A stretch of DNA of 64,000 bases from Pempheris klunzingeri (taxonomy: Eukaryota > Chordata > Actinopteri > Acropomatiformes > Pempheridae). Shown here one piece after another: positions 11,901 through 22,000 of the stretch. The position numbers and the translations under genes were made by a program. The notes under the pieces were generated by a model that was given only the letters and a program-made list of their open reading frames with translations, was not told where the DNA came from and searched no databases. Each line of letters begins with the position of its first letter. Positions within the stretch are counted from its first letter, which is position 1. The stretch is taken from positions 16,660,662 through 16,724,661 of the forward strand of contig NC_092031.1 in NCBI RefSeq assembly GCF_042242105.1, read 5' to 3'.

Positions 11901-12062
11901 CTCCGGTCTGTAGGTAGTCCCGGGCGGGCGCGCTGCCTCCTGCGCGTCAGGCCCTGCTGGAGAGGTGGGGGGCTCTGAATCCGATCCATGCTGGGTCATG
12001 GAGCTCTCGCTGTCTGTTGGACTGTGCGGATGGTCTGTCAGTGACTTGTTCTCCTCTGTCAT
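8934..12062 (-). CDS. sox8: Sox8, SoxE-group HMG-box transcription factor (complete)
   Basis: Three exons on the minus strand: 12062-11653 (donor GTGGGT), 10069-9819 (acceptor CCTCAG, donor GTGAGA) and 9712-8934, ending TGA; 1440 nt, 479 residues plus stop. In order: an acidic/Ser-rich N-terminus; the SoxE dimerisation domain around [20 protein letters not shown] (residues 59-78); the HMG box from about residue 97 ([20 protein letters not shown], continued by [10 protein letters not shown]) through the basic PRRRKS; a conserved segment [27 protein letters not shown]; a sumoylation-type IKTE motif; and the transactivation tail ending YTTLTRP. SoxE proteins bind ACAAT-type sites, often as dimers, in neural crest, glia and gonad. 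The start at 12062 fits SOX8 relatives and has a purine at -3. An in-frame ATG at 12149 could add 29 residues. Head-to-head linkage with lmf1 supports sox8 over sox9 or sox10. Which teleost duplicate (a or b) cannot be told here. Confidence 0.95.
10070..11652 (-). other. sox8: sox8 intron 1
   Basis: Splits the HMG box within the Arg codon of KLWR (CG|A), the usual SoxE position. It holds AT-rich unique-looking sequence with a poly-T run near 11410. No coding sequence or clear repeat was recognised. Intron 2 (9713-9818) is only 106 bp. Confidence 0.75.
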
Positions 12063-12833
12063 TCTTGTCGGTAAAACGTTGCTTGATGGATTCCCGAAGA
12101 ACTCTCCAAGTGCGTAATTGCGCACGCGTGTGGGAGCCTGTAGGAACACTGTTTCACCCCGAAATCAAGTACAGTCCCAAATGTCTTGTCTTGAACTTGC
12201 CATTCCTCTCTCTTTAATCCTTCCTCACAGCCAGGCAAAGTTTGAGGAGCCTCTATTTTCTCTATAACACTTTTCGCTCTCTTCATAACTTGCGTCTCTC
12301 CACCCCTCGTGTCCTATTGGCCTTGGCAAAGTCTTTATGCCTCCTGGTTTGGCATAACGAAGCAGGAGGAGTCAGCGGATTGGTAATAATCAATATTAGC
12401 CTGCATTTAGAATTTTAAACAAAATTTTACGACTGCATGAGTGGAGAGAGGGTAGTTATACACAATAAAATACCCCCCACGACTGGATTTGATTTGTCCA
12501 AGTTCCGTGGCGGAAATGAAGTACTTTACACGTTATGCTATTTTAAGATAAATAGCCTACTTGTGATTCACAACTCTTCACAGAGAAATTAATCTACAAA
12601 AGAAGAGCTCACAATGTATCATGCTATACACTAAAGTTAATATGTATAAATACGGACTTCAAAATTGCTGCAACTTGAGCAAGCACAACATTAATATGCT
12701 GCTATACTAACCTATATAATACAATATAATGTAAATAATATTACACTCACCGAGGGGTCACTGCGTTCTCTATGAGTTCTCTTGTGAGTGTGTTTTAGAT
12801 TTTATACAAAGGTTTTGTTACTATTAATATTAA

Positions 12834-12897
<64 letters not shown>

Positions 12898-13046
12898 GCA
12901 GTAGTAGTAGTAGTATCGTGTTTTTGGATTCGTATAATCCATATAATAATACTAATAATACTACTACTAATAATAATACTACTACTAATAATAATAATTA
13001 CGCACTTCCGCATCTGCTCGGTCACGTGGCCGTGAGGTCAGCGAAC
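12063..13046. promoter_or_regulatory. Divergent sox8/lmf1 promoter interval
   Basis: The two start codons are 984 bp apart and point away from each other. On the sox8 side, read on the minus strand, there are a CCAAT box (12316-12320) and a weak TATA-like GTTATAGA about 50 bp downstream (around 12260-12267). On the lmf1 side there are an ETS-type ACTTCCGC (13004-13011) and a GTCACGTG E-box/CRE-like site (13021-13028) directly before the ATG. A trinucleotide microsatellite separates the halves. Transcription starts are inferred. Confidence 0.5.
12834..13000. repeat. (ATT)n microsatellite with adjoining GTA and AAT/ACT tracts
   Basis: Near-pure ATT from about 12834 to 12894, a short GTA run at about 12899-12915, then mixed AAT/ACT units at about 12943-13000. 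The array sits between the sox8 and lmf1 promoters and ends a few bases before the lmf1 core promoter motifs. Confidence 0.9.
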
Positions 13047-13054
13047 ATGGCGGC
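13043..13054 (+). promoter_or_regulatory. lmf1: TISU element at lmf1 start codon
   Basis: GAACATGGCGGC matches the TISU consensus SAASATGGCGGC at every position, with the lmf1 ATG at 13047 in the expected place. TISU directs scanning-free initiation on mRNAs with very short 5' UTRs and overlaps a YY1 site. It also settles the choice of lmf1 start codon over the in-frame ATG upstream at 12918, which lies in microsatellite DNA. Confidence 0.75.
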
Positions 13055-16000
13055 CGCCGGTGACGGTTCGGAGAGCTCCGTTAGGAGAAGACGCGTCGTT
13101 GGCGGCAAGGCGGAGGCGAAGTGTGCGGACAGCAGTGAAGAAGATGGAGCAAACCCCAGCGAAGAGCCGGCCGGAGAGAGGAGCCCTCCGTCCCTCCACA
13201 CCGGGACTTTCTGGCTCACTCGCATCGTGCTGCTGCGCTCCGTCGCCTTTATTTACCGTGAGCATGTTGACGTTTCCTGCTGCCCAGCAAGCTTTCCAGT
13301 CAGGGTCTCCGGTCCTCCGAGGCCAGAAAGACACATGGAGTCACTGTTGCGTTTAGAGATAAAACGTCAGCTGAAAGTTTGTTCATATCCTGTTTTTAGT
13401 GAAAGCGTGTCTCCCTGTCTTCAGCCCTCACGCTCACTGTTTGTCCTGTCACTCATCATGAAGTGAGTCCAGCTCTAAGCTGCTGTGGCCTCTCTCTGTC
13501 CACAGTCTGCACTGATACACCATCTAATGTTTAATATGTAGGAAACATCTCAAAACGTCCAGTGACAGTGAGTGTTTTTTAAAATTAAAGTCATACCTCT
13601 TTCTATTTCAGTGTATTCAGTATTTTAATGATGCAGGAGGACGAGATGGAGCTTATTAACTGCTTTATATATTGTTGGGTAGTTTTGTAGGTTTGTGGGG
13701 AAACCACCTCAACTTCCGGTGCAAGTGATCTGCCCTCCACACTGACTCTGCCAACCTGTCTTCTCCTCTCCTTCCTGTAGTTGTGGCGTTCAGCGTTGCC
13801 TACAACCAGAACAAGCAGCTGATCGGCGAGCGTGGCCTAATGCCCTGCAAGAGCTACCTCAGCAGCGTCAAGCGCTACGTGGGGGGGAAGATAGGCTTGG
13901 CAGCCTTCGCGTACACACCCTCCGTCCTCTGGTTGTTGGACTGGAGCGACATGGATGCCAACCTGGATGGCGTCGCCCTGGCGGGGATGGCGCTGTCCGC
14001 GTTCGTCCTGGTGACGGGAATGGCCAATATGGTGATCATGGTTACGCTGTGGGTGCTTTACCATTCCCTCGTCAACGTGGGGCAGCTGTGGTGAGTCTGG
14101 AGTGTACACATGTGCAGGAAGGGGATACACGTCAATGACAAGAACTATGCAGTTAAATGATCAGAGTCAGTTCTCACAAATGTTCATCTACATATTATCC
14201 TGTACATGTGCTTTTATTCCCTTATATCATAGGGATAAAGCTGCAATAGTTAACATTTTCTACATAAGCAAGTGTGAAAAGGATCACTCAGGATCCCACA
14301 GAGCATTATGACCCAACTTTGGAGTTGTCCTCAACTTTAAGGACCCTTTGAGTCTATTTTCATTATTCTGGTTTCCTGGCCCACATCTCTCCTCTCTTTG
14401 GTACTGCGTCCAGCTGCAGAAGGAGTCAGAAAAAAAAACAAAACTCTGATCAACCCACTGCACAATAACTGCCCAGCAGATAGCAAATAGATGAACACAG
14501 CGGAGTGATATTTTTCTCAGGAGTTGGTGGAGACCAAAAGCAGAGCTGAGAGGCGAACGTGCTAGACCAGGGGGTGCTCACGCTTTTTCGGCTTGCGAGC
14601 TACTTTTAAAATGACCGGGTCAAAATGATCTACCTACATTAAAAATGCTAAACATATATTTATTTATATATATCCTGAGTATACTTTATATATCAGAATC
14701 AGAATCAGAATTACTTTCATAATCCCCAGGGGGAAATTGCTTTTTGTTACACACAGCTCCAAAAGAATAAGAATAAACTTCAAACACGAAAGTAATAATA
14801 ATGATAATAATAATAATAATAATAATAATGATACAAATAATACCACTACTACTAACTATAATATATAACAACATGTACACTCAGAGTGAGCTGTATTATA
14901 TAACAATAATAATAATACAAATAATACCACTACTATAATATACAATATATGTTGGCGTACACTGCATAGCTGCAGCTAATGTAACCCTTGGTATTACACA
15001 TGAAAACTGACAGCAGTAATGCACATAGGTGACAAACAGTGATGTAACCCTCAATATTGCACGCAAGTGACAAGAGGAATTGGAACATTCAGTACATTTA
15101 TGGTCACTACCTTCCTCTGATGACTTGCACTGAATGGAGTCAAATATCCCTTCCTATCCCAGAGTATCCCTTCTTACTAACTAGGTCACTAGCTGGAGTT
15201 TTGCAGTAGTTACCGCGTTTGACCGCGCATGTCCCTGCCCGCGACCCGTAGCAGAGAAGAGATCTGAGACTGGCCGCCCTGTACGTCGATCAAGTCGCAA
15301 ATGCCAGAGGGAGGATACATCCATTAATTTATTTTCTAAACCGCTTAGTCGTAATAAGGGATGATTTTTACTACCGGTCGATCGCGATCAACGTATTGGG
15401 CACCCCTGTGCTAGACAATATGAACACATAATTTCAAAAACAGTTTGATAAGTTGCTTTAATTAAAATGAATAAATGAATATCTGCTTTGCCATAATTTC
15501 CTTTTAACTACGTCCTACTAGTGAGGATCGAAAAGTGTAGTATTTTCTGCCGCCCCAAGGTGCCAACAAAATCAATTATCGCAGCTTTAAATGAATAAAA
15601 GAATCTTCAAATTTGTCAAAATCAGCCCTGTGTCTTTGTAGTCACTTATTTAAACGTTAATCAGTTTTTTATTATTTCTCTTTCTAGGTACTCCTTCGGT
15701 GAGTGAACTTCAAGGTCAACACCAAGTGCATCACAGTACCAGTTCTTTTGTTCTCCCACATCAAATAGAAGAAGTGGATTTGAGGGAAAGCGTTTATGCG
15801 AGACACTCAGGTTTGGATTGTTTATAGCGAAACCGACGTGGTTAAGTCCCTCAAACCAAACTTCCATATGCACTGACCTCTTATGACATAAGGAGGTTTA
15901 AGGCGGGCCGAGACGGGTACCCAGTGTGATTTTATGGGGAACTGGTGAAAGCAAATCTTATCCTTGAAGGCGTTTCATCCTGGGGCCGCAGGCAGCTGTA

Positions 16001-19000
16001 GCGTGATGGATCATAGCAGTAATACACTACAATCATTGCACATAAATCTGCTCTTATGTCTATGCTTCTGAGTCTCATTGCCAGCCTTTCTCGTGATTGT
16101 TCCCCGATGCATTTACGGTCTGTGAAGGGGTGAGAACACAATCACTTCGGGCTTCAAACTGTCATAGATGTAATACTAAAGAAGGGGGGGGGAGAAAGGA
16201 AAGAAGTTAGAAAGGATAAATAAAAGGTTACACGCAGGGCTCCGGCCCAGATAAGTGGTGAGGTCAGTGGCAGCTCTGTGATTGGTTAATTACACTTTGT
16301 AGTCGCCGACGCCAGGCTAATGTCTGTGGTTGGGAACTGCGGCTTCTATTTCTCTTTTTTAAAAACAGAATTTTCTTTTTCTCTCACTCTCACTGCCTTT
16401 CTCCACCACTCTGATTTTCTTTTGGACCTATTATCAACCTATAGCTGACAAAAACGAGCTATTTGGGACCAGGCTATTTCTGGGAACAAAAGCATTTATC
16501 CTCTTACGTCACAGATGCTTTAAATGTTTGACTTCGCTGCAGAGTAACATCTTCATCATCGAGCAACGGAGAGCAGGCTGTACCCAGAATGCCTTATGGC
16601 GGTGGAACAGTTGATAAGCGTCACCTGTCAATACACTCTAATGAATCTGTCCTCTAGACCTCTGAGGGTCCTCAGCAATACAGCCGCCGAGTGTGAAGTC
16701 AACAGAGACTCTGATTCATACGTAACATTTGGCACAGATGTTCGCGCGCCATTCAGGATGAATTAGGACCTGTACTGATCCTTACCTATTTTCTAGTGTC
16801 CCCTAGTGCCAATTAACCAATGTCAGTATTCTAGCATAACATCAGCATGTGAGCATACTGACATTAGTGTTTATCTGTGAGCGTCTAAGTAAACATGGGC
16901 AAAATAAGCGAGTAAGTAAGCACTTTGAACCATGTTTTTAAGATGATTCATTGTTTTAAGCAGCACCAAGCAGATGTTTCTGTGGAAAAATGAGTCAGAA
17001 TCACTGCATGAGGCTAATTCAGAGAGGTCTGTCCGTCTCTGCTGACCAGAGATTTATCCTCTTCTAATCTATCAACCTAAATACACAAGTGTGTCCTTAT
17101 ATGTATGAATTCAATTGATTTCATCTGCTTGGCGTCGCCTTCGTTAAGAGAAATACTTCCTACAAATGATATCCTGCTGATTTGTCCAGGTTGGGAGAGT
17201 CAGCTGCTGGAGACGGGCTTTCTGGCCATTTTCCTGTGCCCGCTGTGGACTCTGTCCCGGGTCCCCCGACGCTGTCCCCCCTCCCTCATCTGCATCTGGA
17301 CCTTCAGATGGCTCATTGTTCGCATCATGCTGGGAGCTGTGAGTAAAACACTTACCATACACAAACATAGAAGGGTTCGCTGCATCTCTCGGCCCATCAA
17401 AACTGGAGAGCACGACTGCTTTGACGGAAAACCACAAAATGTTTGCACGTGAGCTCTTGCAGCGGCTGTTACACTTGTCAGACACAATAAGAACTAATTA
17501 ATTGGCGATTAATTAGAAGCTAAAACCCATTCACTGCTGCCAGCGCCCTGACTAACACATTTCCTGTGGGGAGATCCTGCACAGACACTGATAATATTTC
17601 TGTCTTGGAGGAACCAGATTTGTTGTAAATTGTAAATTCAAGCCGAAAGGCTCGTACTGTACATACACACCTGAGCGCATCAAGCAGGCCACTACGGAGA
17701 AAGAAAACCATTTTGCTACAGTCTAATTTCCCAGGGATATTCCAGTGTTTGCCCTCCCGAGTTTAGATCGCCACTTTTGGAGCTATAAAACGCTGCCAGT
17801 ATTTGGAATTCCAACCCAAATATACGGTCGGCTAAACAGCACGTCCGGTTGTTTGACAGTTTCCATGGTGACCACCGGCTCGGTTTCAGCTGCCAATCAT
17901 TGCAGTTACCACAATCCCTATTAGGACCATGAAGAGAGCTGAAACATGAGGGGGGCCAGTGCAGCCCCGTTTGACTGTGAAGGTTAACAGTGGTGAAAAT
18001 CCCATTTTTATTCAGCAATATGCGAAGTCACTACGGTGTTCAGAGTTTCAAAAGTTTGACAGATCACCTCATCTGCACTCGCTCTTACAGAATCGTCGAT
18101 TGTTAGGTTGTTTGCTGTGTTCTGAAGGGTAGACGGAAATGTAAAATGTTGGCTGTCATGATTTTTGGCCCCTGACTTAATATGTTAGTTAGCACAAATC
18201 TTGGTTACATTTTGGAACAGAACATTTGATACTGTAGTGTACGTATTAATGCATGAATCTGGTGTTTATATTGAATTAGAAGCTCACAATTGGAGAGAAG
18301 CAATTTCTAAAAATGACTTTCAAGCAAAGATGGCTGATGGTTCCAGCTTCTTGAATATCAGAATGTACTGCTTTTTTTTTCTTGTTTTAGATTGCAGTAA
18401 ACTAAACTGATAATCAAACAGGTTTTATATATTTAATGTCCACGACAGTTGGCTTCTATCCTACTTATTTTCTAGTTTTGTCTTCATTGTTGAATAGATA
18501 TTGCATTACTGTGTAGGTCCTGCTTGTGTGTTTGAACGTTTGCATGGCTCCTTCTCCTCCTGTGACATTAACAGGAGGTGTCGGTGTCAGACTGTGTGCA
18601 ACGGTTTCCAAGGAGTTACCATAATATGCTACAATCTTCAGAACAGATCACTTTCAGCCCAACTGGATGAGCAGATGAGATTTTGGTGATAATCCAGGTC
18701 TGGAATTTTCACAATGAGATTTTCATTTTTTGCTGTAGTTTAAATCAATGCTGCATTCAAGTGCTGGCAAGAATGTCAGACATCCAGAACCTAGCATTCA
18801 CATGCTATTTTGTCACGAAATCAAATCCAGACGTCAAACAATAAACAATGAAAACTGTCACACAGGCTCAGGTTTTCTCTCAACTACTAAGCCACGCGTC
18901 TTTTCCTCGTACTTGCTCCGTGTGAGGAGTTCTGCGGAGAGTTTGCTTCACGTGTGCGATGAACACACAGGTGATTCTTGGATGGTATGTTTGCACATAC

Positions 19001-22000
19001 CTTACAGAGACAAATGTGATGCAGCAAGACTCCTCTGACTCCGTCACAGTGACTCTGTTGGCTTAGCAGCTCAGCAGTGTTAAGTCCATCACAGTCCTGC
19101 CACAGTCCCTCAGTGTTTTGACCCACCCTTGATCCACCACTGCTGTGTGACTGCTACAGGGGTGCTGCTGGTGAGGACCCAGGACCCCTCAGTTGTAGGG
19201 AATGAGCGGGAGCGGGGCTGGATGAGCCCACCCATCACGTTTTTTTGGGTAGCAACACGACTAAGACGTTACCCAAGCTGCCATATGCTGTCTGCAGTGT
19301 GTACATGCTTTAATCTCTGATGCCCCCGTCTCTGCCACAGCATCATGGCACACACATCTCAATGAGGGAATAAAGTATTTTTTTTCTAAATGTATTAAGA
19401 AGAGTAGCTTATATTACTACTTGGGTGGCTCATCATATCATGTGTCTTTAAAGAGCGAACAGTACCGAGAGTGGATCCCTTTTAATATAGGACTCTGTAG
19501 ATTAAAAGAGAAATTCAATATCCTCTTTGCTTCTTTTGATAAAACAACAGCATGAGCTAAAATAGATGAAGCACTGCCTCATATGGGATGTAATTGGCTC
19601 ACTACGTCAAAAAGAATTTCCAACACACACACACCAGTGGCCCAGCAGGTTGCCCAAACACAACCAGTTCCAACATATGGCTGCAAAAGTGAAAGAAATG
19701 TGAGATGACCATATGTTACGCTTAACAAGAGTTCACATTGAGAATATTTGCCGTTTGATGGATTAATTAGCTTCATTAGTGTCCTCATTAACGTGGCTGG
19801 ATATGTCTAATATATCACGAACATGGCTCTGGAACGTTAAGCAGCCATTGGGCCTCCTGACTTGAGCTGCGGCAGCTCTCTCACATCAGCGGCCTGTGTG
19901 GGTAATCGGGCGACACGCTCCGAAATGTGCAGCTAATGCGATCTGATGGGACCGTGTTGGCTCATAAACTGTGAGATACAGTAAATATTCTGAAGAACAA
20001 TTAACCATGTTTACGTAAGGGCAGGGCAACAAGCTGTATTTTTAAATGCTGATTAATATGCAGCCTCATTTCTTTTTCCCTGTAAATAAATCAGCTCAAG
20101 GTTTCAGTTAAGTTTAGTCTTGTAGGATGTGGTTATGCTGTTTGATCACTCTGTTAGGGCTTACTTACAGCCTCTCACCTATCCGCCACACCACTGTCTT
20201 CATCATTTTAAAGACCATGAGCCTCTCTTCAGATCGGTCCTTTTAACGCTACAGCCTTTTAGTAGTACTTTCTTACCTCCTCTAGTCTGTCGTACCAGGG
20301 CTTCATTTCTAATATGCCACCAAAATGTTTAAAGCAGGCTAAATTAATTGATAAGGGATCACTCCTCTTTACTTGCTAGCAGCTTTCTGATAGCACAGCG
20401 AACACCTGCCTCAAAGAAACATCTTAGGAAATAAGATGATATTGTGGCTTTTTCATGATCACATGAGAAGATTAATTGAAATCCTTGTTCATCTAGCACA
20501 CAGATAGGTATTTGATTTATTTTTTTTTAAATCACAGAATGAGTTGCCTTTGCACATTTCTTGAGAAGAGTTTTTAAACGGTTCATTTTTCTGTTTTCCT
20601 GCCGACGTTTACGAGCTTCCTGTTTAAAGTGCTGCCATGGTGACCGTGAAGTGGATTTCACTGCTGGCAGGAACATCTCTATTAAACACTCGGGTTGGAA
20701 AGGCTACGCTAGGTGTGGAGGTTTGGGTGTTGGGCCTGGGATTAGAGAGGTGCTGTGAGAATGTGTTTTGTGAGTGCAGATCAGGTCGGTTTGCCTGTTG
20801 CTAAGGATTTTGGGATATACTGTAGCGCCGCTGGCGCGCAGACTCGTCTAGGGTGTTACCTGACCGGCTGGAGTGGATAGGTATGATAAATATTGGTGGT
20901 AACAAAGACTTTGAGGTGTATAAGTGTCGCTGACAATGAGGTCCTATGATCTTGCTTTACTGCTGCTGCACAGTCGCTCTGACCTATTTAGACAAATACA
21001 GTTTCCACCTGTGAGAAGTTTTCTGAGAAGACTTTTGTTTTGTAGTGCTCCAATTAGATTCTACTTCCTAATGTTTATGGAGAATCATCTGTAATGCTAG
21101 AACAGGACTGAGCCAGATAAAAAATGGTGTAATAGATGAGGCTTTCATGCAAATTAGGATAGCTAATGTCAATTTATGTAATTATTTTTCTGAAACCTAA
21201 TCTGCTTTCTTACCCCTATGTCTCTTCTCCTTTTTCAAGTTTTAAAATATTAAACCTAAACCTGGAGCCTCAGTCAAAAAAATAATCAGAAGTGAAAACA
21301 TTTAATCCGGAGTAACAATTTAAATCAGCACCAGAAGCGTGCTGTAAACACATCACTGACATATTGGGAGTTAGCCAGTGCTTCTTTGCACAACTAAAAG
21401 ACAAGCAGCAACATGAGCTCTGATCTGGAGTCATGCTTCTGTCTGTCTGATGAATTGCTAACTGCTCCACCGTGTTCATCAGCTAGTCGCCAACGGCCTG
21501 CCCGCTGTTAAAGCTGGGCTAATACCGTACAGTCAGCTTATCACAGCCGTTTTGCCGAAACCTGCTGCCTTCTTCAGCTGAAAGTGCAGATGAGGGCTGA
21601 GCGAGCGGACCGTAACGACAGACAAAACCAGAACGATGAGCTGAAAGACGCTGAAAGGAGCCTGACTGTGTCCGTCAAAGCGCTGAGTCTAAGAGCAGGA
21701 CGGTATGAGTGAAGCCCTGCTGTGGTGCTCCCACCCTGGCTCCCGCTTTCTTTTTTGAAACCCTGTTTTTCTTTGTTGGGATCCAGAGTAAAGCTTCGCT
21801 TTGCCAGGCCCTCACACTGAAATGCCACGGTTAGCCTCATGTCATACGCATTTTTATATCAGTGCACCTGGAAGACAGAACGTGGTCTTTACCTCAGTCG
21901 TTTTGGAAAAGCACAGAGCTCCTCTTTTTGATGCTGGAGCACTTCTCACTGTGGCTTATTGGTGTAACATGCTGACACAATGTTTCATCTCTGGTCTGGT

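Noticed and set aside
12918..13046. Upstream in-frame ATG extending lmf1 by 43 codons
   Set aside because: The extension translates the ACT/AAT microsatellite into Asn/Thr runs and lies upstream of the core promoter motifs; the TISU start at 13047 fits the family.
13060..13356. 98-codon frames on both strands over lmf1 exon 1
   Set aside because: GC-rich shadows of the lmf1 first exon with no protein family resemblance.
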